From: Oscillospiraceae bacterium | GTDB lineage: Bacteria > Bacillota > Clostridia > Oscillospirales > Oscillospiraceae | Assembly: GCA_029067025.1 (NCBI GenBank) | Contig: JAIEFH010000302.1 | Coordinates: forward strand, 1-19,248 | DNA: 19,248 nt | Reading direction: 5' to 3' | Part shown: positions 6,528-12,205 of the stretch, in pieces | How the letters are laid out: each line of letters opens with the position of its first letter | How positions within the stretch are numbered: position 1 is the stretch's first letter | Notes under the pieces: generated by a model | Seen by the model: only the letters and a program-made list of their open reading frames with translations | Databases searched by the model: none | What the model was told of the DNA's origin: nothing | Program-made: the position numbers and the translations under genes

Positions 6528-6635
6528 ATGATTTTCCAAGCGACCCTCAGCAACAAAGCCCACCCGGAATACGGCGTGACCACCATCCCCTTGGCGTCCC
6601 GATCCAGCCTGAGATTGGCGGGCCTGTGGAAATAG
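6528..6635 (+). pseudogene. N-terminal remnant of an ICE accessory protein
   Basis: ATG at 6528 has AGGAG 8 bases upstream, so initiation is real, but the frame stops after 35 codons. The opening MIFQATLSNKAHPEYGVTTIP resembles the start of longer ICE accessory proteins that I recall continuing for well over 100 residues with a 'TIPFPIP' segment. Here the similarity stops after TIP. The next frame (6626-7081), one base out of register, carries the body of a related protein. So it is either a frameshifted single gene or the stub left by a small deletion that fused two accessory genes. If translated, the peptide could couple translation to the next frame, which overlaps it by 10 bases. Confidence 0.5.
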
Positions 6636-7081
6636 CATGGCTGTACCTGCCCGCGCCGGAGCGGCAAATCAGCCGGACATTGCGGCGGATCGGGATCGCC
6701 AGCGGTGACGCGGCGTACTTTATCGAGGACAGCGCGCTCCCGTCCGAAGTAGTCAAGGTGCTGGAACACCCTGACGACGCCATTTTGGAGATGAACCGGA
6801 TGTGCCAGGTCATCGCCGCGCTGGATGACGCGGGGATGAAAAAGCTGGAGGCCGTGGTGCTGATGGCCCAGCCCCAGGAGGCGGGCGAGATCCGCCGGCT
6901 GGCGGAAAACCTGGAGCAGTTCGACTTCATCCCCGGCGTGGAGTCGCCGGAGCAAAACAGCCAGCTCAATGAGCTGGGCTATGTGGCGTATCACGGCAGC
7001 CTGACGCTGGAGGAGCTTATGAAGGACGATCCTGCGGAACAATATCAGCGGGAGCGGGAAATGGGGGAAATGATGCAATGA
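6626..7081 (+). CDS. ArdA-like ICE accessory protein, possibly frameshifted at its start
   Basis: The 151-aa frame opens with GTG at 6626 and has no good ribosome binding site. Its content resembles the antirestriction ArdA family and its relatives in Clostridia ICEs. The visible matches are a YLPAP segment, then TLRRIGI...GD, an acidic F-IED segment, a region of alternating Leu/Asp helices, and FDFIPGVESPEQ. ArdA proteins are acidic DNA mimics that block type I restriction enzymes when DNA enters a new cell; this product is also strongly acidic. Assignment is from remembered family patterns, so the antirestriction role is an inference. The same layout recurs at 9024. Its normal N-terminus is probably lost or in the frame at 6528. 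Confidence 0.55.
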   Translation: MEIAWLYLPAPERQISRTLRRIGIASGDAAYFIEDSALPSEVVKVLEHPDDAILEMNRMCQVIAALDDAGMKKLEAVVLMAQPQEAGEIRRLAENLEQFDFIPGVESPEQNSQLNELGYVAYHGSLTLEELMKDDPAEQYQREREMGEMMQ

Positions 7082-7144
7082 TCCTGCAATTTTAGCTACG
7101 CTTGTGATTTCCCCCAATACATTAAAATGAAGGAGCAAATTAAA

Positions 7145-7837
7145 ATGAACGACAAATTTTTCCCCGAGCTGGCCCGCCGTCTGAAGCGGGAGGGCATTAC
7201 CACCGGGCCAGTCGAGAAGGGCCTTCTGCCGGTGCTGTTGGAGGGACGGGAGGTCATGGCAGTTGCCTCCGGCGGGACAATTTTTCTCAGGCCCGAAACA
7301 GCAGACGACCAGCCGGTGGTCAACACCTATGGCGTTGTGGCCGGAATCAGCGCCCAGGTCTACGAGTACACCGAGGCCATGGCCGCAGCATCCCGGCTGG
7401 AGGCAGTGGGGCTCCATGAGGGGTTCCGGCTGCTGGCCGATTTCAACGACGTGGTGCTGGCAGGACAGGAATTGGAGAGCGACTGGGGCTACAAGTTCGT
7501 CACCTGGCAGCGCAGCTTTGATCGCACCGGCGTGGCCCAAGGCCACTACTATGACAACGACTACGCCGGGGCAAAGCTGGACTTCGCCTGCCGCTCCGGG
7601 CTGGTGCAGGAAAGCCGCCAGTTTACCGATGAGCAGCTCACCGAGCTGTACCGCTGCGTCCATGAGACGCTGGACAGCGGCTATCCCATCACCGAGGAGC
7701 GGTGGAAAACGCTGATGGCGTCGATGGAGCAGATTGAGAGCAGCGTGGACGATCTGGAGGAACGGGTGGAGCAGTCCAACCAGCGGGAGCTGGATGCAGC
7801 GCAGGGCCAGACCAATGAACCAGTTCTGGGGTTCTGA
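7145..7837 (+). CDS. ICE accessory protein of unknown function, 230 aa
   Basis: ATG at 7145 has AAGGAG 9 bases upstream. An in-frame ATG at 7127 would place that site inside the gene. The product opens MNDKFFPELARRLKREGI and is acidic and soluble. A segment in the centre (KFVTWQRSFDRTGVAQGHYYDNDYAGAK, positions about 118-145) looks conserved because I recall similar wording in accessory proteins of Oscillospiraceae ICEs. The C-terminal 40 residues are a Glu/Gln-rich coiled coil. No catalytic motif is visible. It follows the ArdA-like gene by 63 bases and precedes the Cys-rich small gene by 10 bases, in one operon. Function is unknown. Confidence 0.75.
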   Translation: MNDKFFPELARRLKREGITTGPVEKGLLPVLLEGREVMAVASGGTIFLRPETADDQPVVNTYGVVAGISAQVYEYTEAMAAASRLEAVGLHEGFRLLADFNDVVLAGQELESDWGYKFVTWQRSFDRTGVAQGHYYDNDYAGAKLDFACRSGLVQESRQFTDEQLTELYRCVHETLDSGYPITEERWKTLMASMEQIESSVDDLEERVEQSNQRELDAAQGQTNEPVLGF

Positions 7838-7847
7838 GGGCGGAGCG

Positions 7848-8084
7848 ATGCAGATTCATTACAAGCACAACGGGCGGGACATGGTCTGCGCCGACTACCA
7901 GCTGCCCACCATACCACAGGAGCCGCCCGAGCCGGTCTGCGGCCCCTTTAAGCGGTGTACACACTGCCCCTACCCCGCCCATGGCTTCGTCTGCTGGCAC
8001 GCGGATGAGAGGAAGTGTCTCCGCACCGAGGTAACCCACATCATGGAGCGGGATCGGCAGAAGTCTGTTGGTTATGCCGGATAG
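7848..8084 (+). CDS. Small cysteine-rich protein, possible zinc binder
   Basis: ATG at 7848 follows GAGGGCGGAGC. The 78-aa product has six cysteines, four of them clustered with histidines in the middle (RCTHCPYPAHGFVCWHADERKC, roughly residues 37-58). This looks like a small zinc-binding knuckle. The N-terminal part is a short basic region and the C-terminus is helical. I do not know the family. It is probably co-transcribed with the gene 10 bases upstream. Metal binding is inferred from the Cys/His pattern only. Confidence 0.6.
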   Translation: MQIHYKHNGRDMVCADYQLPTIPQEPPEPVCGPFKRCTHCPYPAHGFVCWHADERKCLRTEVTHIMERDRQKSVGYAG

Positions 8085-8139
8085 CCTTCGGGCAGGGGTT
8101 GTGGTAGTGTTTTCGCCGATGCCAAGGGAGGTGAGAGCG

Positions 8140-8277
8140 ATGAGCAAGGCGGATCAGAGGTATCAAATGAATATGTTCAGATGCAAACAGCACTATGCCC
8201 CGCTTCGTCCGATGAAGCGGGGCTTTTTCACACCCTGCCGGAGGGGGTTCCGGCACAAAATTCAGAATAGGATGTGA
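8140..8277 (+). CDS. Possible 45-aa leader peptide containing a terminator
   Basis: ATG at 8140 has GGGAGGTGAGAG upstream, a very good ribosome binding site. The frame reads 45 codons and stops 7 bases before the DUF4314 gene. An intrinsic terminator (8196-8229) lies wholly inside it. The peptide is basic and has no recognised domain. A start signal this strong in front of a terminator suggests a leader peptide whose translation controls read-through, but it may also be a decayed gene. Confidence 0.4.
   Translation: MSKADQRYQMNMFRCKQHYAPLRPMKRGFFTPCRRGFRHKIQNRM
8196..8229 (+). terminator. Internal terminator or attenuator
   Basis: A 9-bp GC-rich stem (CCCCGCTTC / GAAGCGGGG, 7-base loop) is followed by CTTTTT. 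It lies inside the 45-aa frame and 55 bases before the DUF4314 gene. It would lower expression of the genes downstream unless antitermination or translation of the leader disrupts it. Confidence 0.7.
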
Positions 8278-8284
8278 TGAACCA

Positions 8285-9031
8285 ATGAGTAGCCAAAAAG
8301 AATGGCTGGATTTTTTGCGGGAGCAATACCCCGTAGGAAGCCGGATCAAGCTCCGGGAGATGGAGTCGGACGATCCGTGCCCCATCAAGCCGGGAACCAT
8401 GGGCACCCTCCAATGCATCGACGATGTGGGCACCTTCCACGTCGCCTGGGACGATGGGCGCGGTCTCGGCCTGGTGATCGGGCAGGACTCCTTCACCGTC
8501 CTGCCGCCGCCCCTCCAGACCGTCAAACTGTATATGCCGCTGACCGCTGACCTGTACGAACCGAACGAGTACGGGGACATGGATGACGAGCCGAATGTGC
8601 TGGATGGGAGCGACCTCCGCTCCTATGAGGATCAGATCGCGGCCGCGCTGAAGCGGGAGCGGGCACCCGAGGAAGAAGAACGTGGCATCATGCACTGGTA
8701 CCACGAGGGCGACGCTGTGGATGACAAGGTGCGCTCTGTCGTGTTCGAACTGGAGGAGCGGGACGGCAGACTCTGGGGCGTGGCCGACTGCCGGGTGCAG
8801 GGCAAACTCACCGCCGCGGAACTGGATACGCTGAAAGAGTATATCGGCGGGCAAGCCAGTGACGGCTGGGGCGAGAACTTCGAGCAGAGAACGATCGACA
8901 TTGGCTGCGGCGCGGAACTGTACGTCCACCTGTGGCACAGTGGTGATTGGAGCATCCAGACGGAACAGGAGCGGTTCGGCCCCCAGCAGACCCAGGGCAC
9001 ACCCCAAATGGGAGGAATGAGTTTTGCGTAA
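8285..9031 (+). CDS. DUF4314 domain protein, ICE accessory
   Basis: ATG at 8285 has AGGATG upstream. The 248-aa product has an N-terminal DUF4314-like domain (residues about 10-75). It contains the run YPVGSRIKLREM, then DDPCPIKPGTMGTLQCIDDVGTFHV and WDDGRGLGLV, which form the small beta-barrel core of this family. The second half (about 80-230) is an acidic alpha/beta region unknown to me, with an RGIMHWYHEGDAVDDKV segment. DUF4314 has no established biochemical role but is a marker of Firmicutes conjugative elements. The stop overlaps the TTG start of the next gene by 8 bases, which points to translational coupling. Confidence 0.8.
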   Translation: MSSQKEWLDFLREQYPVGSRIKLREMESDDPCPIKPGTMGTLQCIDDVGTFHVAWDDGRGLGLVIGQDSFTVLPPPLQTVKLYMPLTADLYEPNEYGDMDDEPNVLDGSDLRSYEDQIAAALKRERAPEEEERGIMHWYHEGDAVDDKVRSVVFELEERDGRLWGVADCRVQGKLTAAELDTLKEYIGGQASDGWGENFEQRTIDIGCGAELYVHLWHSGDWSIQTEQERFGPQQTQGTPQMGGMSFA

Positions 9032-9818
9032 GATTTTTGAGGTGGAGCTGGGTGCGCGGAGCGGGCATTTTACTCAACTGATCCTGCCTGCCGCCCCCTA
9101 CGCCATGCTGGACGCGCTGGAAAAGCTGCGGCTGGAGGACGGCGAGGCCCCCACATGGAGCACTCTCAGTGTCTTCAACTGTGAGCGGATCGCGGACTTC
9201 ATGGATGAGGAGGGATCGCTCGTCGAGCTGAATGCCCTGTGCCAACAGCTGGCCCTGCTGAATGAACAGGAATTGGCCATCGCGGAGGGGTTGGTTCTCA
9301 TGGAATGGAACAGGGACGCGCGGCCCATCCCCATGTCCCGGCTCATTGACATGGCCTACAGCACAGACCGCTGCCACTTCGTGGAGAATGTTGTAACCGA
9401 TGCCCAGCTGGGCCGGTTCTGCGCCGAAAATGGGTTCGTCCCCGAAGCCGATGACCTCTCGGATGAGGCGTTTGAGCTGCTGGACTTCGCGAGGATCGGG
9501 CTGGAATTCCGCCAGAATGAGGGCGGTGTGCTCACCAGCGCTGGCTATGTACAGAAACACGATGAGCTGCGGCAGGTATATCTATCCCAACAACCTGAAA
9601 GCGAAGCCCACCCTGTGGCTGTGGGCGCTGCGGGACGTGGCGGTGATTGGCGTCTGCCTGGTGCTGTCCGTTCTGGCCCTGGTGGAGCTGCGGCTGGTGC
9701 CGCCCCTGATCTGCACCGTCCTGTACGCTTTCCTCAGCATCCGGCTGGAGGATGCCAGTATTCTGGATTTCCTGAGATACGCCATGTGCTTCCTGCTTTT
9801 GAACCAGCAATACTATGA
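9024..9818 (+). pseudogene. ICE accessory protein fused at a deletion junction
   Basis: TTG at 9024 has GGGAGG 8 bases upstream and overlaps the preceding stop. Residues 1-186 form a coherent accessory protein, with LPAAPYAMLDALEKLRL, LVELNALCQQL, RLIDMAYSTDRCHFV and DAQLGRFCAENGFVPE segments typical of ICE accessory proteins distantly like the gene at 6626. After GYVQKHDELRQVY (near 9582) the frame turns into low-complexity Gly/Ala/Pro text. This is only the shadow of the next gene's real frame. The family as I remember it continues with a further domain, so the 3' half has been deleted and replaced. The N-terminal part may still be made with an aberrant tail of about 78 residues. Confidence 0.65.
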
Positions 9819-9840
9819 ATGGAGGGAACGAAAAACTTGA
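9562..9840 (+). pseudogene. Small conjugation membrane protein with a replaced 5' end
   Basis: From YIYPNNLKAKPTLWLW onward this is the small two-helix membrane protein that directly precedes the VirB4-type ATPase in Clostridia ICEs, playing a TcpE/VirB3-like part. Two membrane helices are visible (about residues 22-42 and 45-63), followed by the conserved-looking SILDFLRYA...QQYYEW C-terminus. Only the extreme N-terminus is altered: the usual start is replaced by ATG AGC TGC GGC AGG taken from the upstream gene at the junction near 9574-9582, and no ribosome binding site precedes ATG at 9562. The stop overlaps the start of the virB4 stub by 3 bases, as in intact transfer operons. Function without the ATPase is unlikely. 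Confidence 0.65.
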
Positions 9841-9968
9841 ACCGAAAACAGAAAAAGGAGCTGCGGGAGCGCCAGTCTACCCGCCAGCTCATGGGCATCA
9901 GCCAGCTCACCGACCACGGCGTGAAAACCGCTAAAGGTGAACTGGTTTTTTTCATGCTTACTACGTGA
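9837..9968 (+). pseudogene. 5' stub of a VirB4-type conjugation ATPase
   Basis: TTG at 9837 overlaps the preceding stop. The first 38 codons read NRKQKKELRERQSTRQLMG, ISQLTDHGVKTAKGELVFF. This is the characteristic opening of the large VirB4/TraE-type ATPase of Clostridia ICEs, where GELVFF leads into a PTNxSVLS segment. Here the match ends at about 9955 and the frame stops after 43 codons. The whole ATPase domain (Walker A and B), normally about 700-800 residues in total, is missing. The next base run belongs to an M23 peptidase in another frame. This is direct evidence of an internal deletion. Confidence 0.75.
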
Positions 9969-10162
9969 CCATCGGCCATGAGAACGGTCTGCTAACCCTG
10001 TACGGCCACAATTCCCGTCTGCTGGTAAGTCCCGGCCAAGTCGTCCAGGCTGGGGATGTGATCTCCCTGTCCGGCTCCACCGGGCGCTCCACCGGCCCGC
10101 ACCTCCACTTCGAGGTGCGCATTAATGGGGAGCGGACAAACCCGAGATATTATCTGCCATAA
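9956..10162 (+). pseudogene. 3' end of an M23 peptidase from the transfer operon
   Basis: The last 68 residues of an M23 (LytM-type) metallopeptidase are read from about 9956 (AYYVTIGHENGLLTLYGH, then SGSTGRSTGPHLHFEVRING). The terminal HLHFEV carries the HxH zinc ligands, and YGH the usual flanking histidine. The N-terminal half, including the other zinc ligands, is missing. In ICEs such peptidases open the cell wall for the conjugation channel and are encoded a few genes after virB4. Here the fragment is fused out of frame to the virB4 stub with no start signal of its own. It is therefore dead, and genes normally between the two are gone. Confidence 0.75.
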
Positions 10163-10175
10163 GGAGGCACACAAC

Positions 10176-10436
10176 ATGAAAAAAGCAACCATTCCAGTGA
10201 CGTTCGATGAAGAAAAGCTGGGCGCACTGGAGTTCTCGCTGAAGAAAGAGGGCTCCACAGTGCAGGCCACGCTGGAGCAGACACTGGCGCAGCTCTACGA
10301 GCAGACCGTGCCCCAACCGCTGCGGGAGTATCTGGACAGCCGCGCCGCTCCCGCCCCCCGGCCCAAGCGTCCACCCCGGCCCGCGCTGAAGGAGCGGCCT
10401 GCGCCGTCCGGGCAGGAACAGGAGGGCGGCGTATGA
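10176..10436 (+). CDS. Small ICE protein, DUF6103-like
   Basis: ATG at 10176 has AAGGAGG with 8 bases of spacing. The 86-aa product starts with a basic MKKATIPVTFDEEKLGALEFSLKKEG segment that looks like a ribbon-helix-helix DNA- or partner-binding fold. A short helix and a Pro/Arg-rich basic tail (about residues 57-80) follow. From memory this matches the ICE family DUF6103, which I could not check. Its stop overlaps the next start in ATGA, a sign of translational coupling with the larger protein at 10433, whose N-terminus has the same layout. A regulatory or DNA-binding role is an inference. Confidence 0.65.
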   Translation: MKKATIPVTFDEEKLGALEFSLKKEGSTVQATLEQTLAQLYEQTVPQPLREYLDSRAAPAPRPKRPPRPALKERPAPSGQEQEGGV

Positions 10437-11137
10437 ATTCCCGCGACATTACCGTCTGGCTGGACGAGCGTTGGTATGACGCACTTTCCAGCCAGCTGAA
10501 AAAGAAGGGCACCACAGTGGAGGACGAGCTGAACAGCTTTCTGGACGCGATGATTGACCAGCTCCCGGAGCGAGTGCGTGAGCGCATCAGCCGGGAAATC
10601 TGGGAGGAGGATCAGCGGCAGCGGCAGGCGGCGGAAGCCGCCCGCCGCTTCTCTGTGTTCCGCGTCACCCAGGACGGCAGGACGGATCATCTGCTGACGG
10701 AGGGCGATGCTTCTATGGACGTACTCCATACCGCCATGCGGCTGCGCACCTACCTGCTGCGCAAGGGCAATTCGTCTGAGCGGTTCATCCAAGCCATACC
10801 TGCGGCGGACTACATTGCCCCAGAGGTGTTCCAGGAGTACGCCGACGAGTTGAGACAGGACTCCGGGCGGATGGTATCCGCGCTGGACATCGATCTGGAT
10901 CGGGGCGAATTCTCCACCCTGGACGCTCTGAATGGCTGGGAAACCTATATGATCCGTGATGTATCCGTGGCCGCGTGGCACGCCAACCACAGGGACCGCG
11001 CGACCTGGGAGTGGCGGCTGAACCGCTTTGCCGAACAGCTGGAGGGCAAAGAGATTGCCACCCCGGACCACCTCATGGAACAGGAAATCTCCGCCCGGGA
11101 GGGAACGGAAATTGCCCCGATTAGGCAGACCATGTGA
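10433..11137 (+). CDS. ICE protein with RHH-like N-terminus, unknown function
   Basis: ATG at 10433 overlaps the previous stop (ATGA). The 234-aa product opens with DITVWLDERWYDALSSQLKKKGTTVEDELN, a strand-helix-helix layout like the ribbon-helix-helix of the small protein before it. This suggests an old duplication. A charged helix follows (residues about 45-75), and then a domain with FSVFRVTQDGRTDHLLTEGD whose fold I do not recognise. No membrane segment or catalytic motif is visible. It ends just before a strong hairpin (11147-11178) and the gene-free transfer region. A role in regulation or in the relaxosome is a guess from position alone. Confidence 0.7.
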   Translation: MNSRDITVWLDERWYDALSSQLKKKGTTVEDELNSFLDAMIDQLPERVRERISREIWEEDQRQRQAAEAARRFSVFRVTQDGRTDHLLTEGDASMDVLHTAMRLRTYLLRKGNSSERFIQAIPAADYIAPEVFQEYADELRQDSGRMVSALDIDLDRGEFSTLDALNGWETYMIRDVSVAAWHANHRDRATWEWRLNRFAEQLEGKEIATPDHLMEQEISAREGTEIAPIRQTM

Positions 11138-11146
11138 ACACCCACA

Positions 11147-11178
11147 GAGGGCTGTTCCGCATCTGCGGGACAGCCCTC
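11147..11178 (+). terminator. Strong hairpin after the accessory operon
   Basis: The 9-bp stem GAGGGCTGT / ACAGCCCTC is extended by CCGC / GCGG, 9 bases after the stop codon at 11137. There is no T run, so it may be an mRNA-stabilising hairpin or a factor-dependent end rather than a classic intrinsic terminator. Confidence 0.5.
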
Positions 11179-11428
11179 GCCCTGTCTCCCCCGTGTTTGC
11201 CCCTGTGAGGGCTTTTGTGGCCCTCTTGCGGGCTGGGTGGCATCCGTGCCCCTCTGGGGTCATAAAACGCGGTGTTGGCCCGCTGTGGGCCGATTGTGCG
11301 GGTCGGCAGTTTTAGCCCCGGCCACAGCCCTGTTTACCCGGCGAGAAGCGCTCCGTGGATGGAGTTTCGAGGGCAGCGCAGAATGTTTGACAGGGCAGTT
11401 CGGAGGTTCGATTTTTGTGCTGGATAAA

Positions 11429-11627
11429 GCGGTGACATCACCGCCTCGCACACCGTCCCGCAATGCGGGCCGGGGATTACGTTTTTACGGCAGTCCAGAA
11501 CATTTCGGGGCTGTTTTACGGAAAGTGCCGTGACATCAAATTTATGAGCCTGACACGGAATATGACATCATGAACGCCGAAAAAGCCCGCCGTTGCGGGA
11601 TTTTTGGTGACATGAGCGATGACATCA
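11429..11627 (+). promoter_or_regulatory. Array of TGACATCA boxes, operator or relaxosome sites
   Basis: The sequence TGACATCA occurs at 11433, 11531, 11563 and 11620, with variants TGACATGA at 11608 and TGACACGG at 11551. The first lies in a palindrome GCGGTGA-CA-TCACCGC (11429-11444). The pairs 11551/11563 and 11608/11620 are both spaced exactly 12 bases and form a repeated unit TGACA-N7-TGACATCATG, 57 bases apart. Short boxes at fixed helical-turn-like spacing are what tandem ribbon-helix-helix dimers bind. The adjacent gene encodes such a protein, so these are likely autoregulation or relaxosome sites. Confidence 0.6.
11580..11605 (+). terminator. Intrinsic terminator in the transfer region
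   Basis: The hairpin CCCGC-CGTT-GCGGG is flanked by AAAAAG on the left and ATTTTT on the right, so it can act in both directions. It lies between the two repeated TGACA-N7-TGACATCATG units and 60 bases before the MobC-like gene. Confidence 0.6.
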
Positions 11628-11664
11628 TGCCAGTTCTCAGAGGAAGAACAAGGAGGAAAAGCCT

Positions 11665-12072
11665 ATGCCAGAAGAAAAAGTGCGCTTCCAGGCGCGCATC
11701 TCGCCGGACACAGATCGCAAGATTAAGGAGCTGATGCCCAAGGCAAACTGTCAGAGCCAAAACGAGTTCATAGAAAACGCGCTGAAATTCTACTGCTCCT
11801 ATCTCACCACACAGGACACCACCGAGTTCCTGCCGCCCATCTTCGTCCACGCCATGCAAGGGACGCTCCAGTGCAGCGAGGATCGCATCGCGCGTCTGCT
11901 GTTCAAGCTGACGGTGGAGATCAGCATGATGATGAATGTGCTGGCGGCAGGACTGGAGATCGACAGCAGCCAACTGGACGCTCTGCGCTGGCGGTGCGTC
12001 CAGGAGGTAAAGAAGGTGAACGGAACGATCTCGTTCAAAGATACGCTGACGAAAAATCAACGTGAGGAATAG
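11665..12072 (+). CDS. Ribbon-helix-helix relaxosome protein, MobC-like
   Basis: ATG at 11665 has AGGAGG 8 bases upstream. The 135-aa product starts with a ribbon-helix-helix pattern: strand VRFQARIS, a helix TDRKIKELM and a second helix SQNEFIENALKFYCSYL (residues about 5-47). This is followed by a helical dimerisation or partner-binding half. Small RHH proteins directly upstream of relaxases (MobC, MbeC, NikA types) bind oriT, help the relaxase melt and nick DNA, and repress their own promoter. The box array just upstream fits. The gap to the relaxase is 133 bases. MobC-like function is inferred from fold and position. Confidence 0.75.
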   Translation: MPEEKVRFQARISPDTDRKIKELMPKANCQSQNEFIENALKFYCSYLTTQDTTEFLPPIFVHAMQGTLQCSEDRIARLLFKLTVEISMMMNVLAAGLEIDSSQLDALRWRCVQEVKKVNGTISFKDTLTKNQREE

Positions 12073-12205
12073 GAACACAAAAATTTTGAGCGTCCGCCAA
12101 GGGGGTGCTGCACCTATCGGGTGAACTGAGGGTAGGTTCATGATGGACTGCCCAGAAGGTATTCTCTCTAAGATTTTTAGTTCAGAGATATGACAAACAT
12201 GGGAG

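Larger units (their letters stand above)
11179..11664. other. Gene-free probable origin-of-transfer region
   Basis: There is no supported ORF over about 490 bases, directly upstream of the MobC-like and relaxase genes, the usual place for oriT. It holds hairpins (GGCCC-GCTGT-GGGCC near 11278-11292 and CCCGC-AAT-GCGGG near 11457-11469) and a set of TGACATCA boxes. The nick site cannot be identified from sequence alone. Confidence 0.5.

Noticed and set aside
6506..7663. Long open frame on the minus strand (about 385 codons)
   Set aside because: It lies opposite several plus-strand genes with good ribosome binding sites. It is rich in His, Leu and Gln, typical of antisense frames in GC-rich coding DNA.
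10295..11263. Long minus-strand frame over 10176-11137 genes
   Set aside because: Shadow of two coupled plus-strand genes with AGGAGG and ATGA overlap signals.
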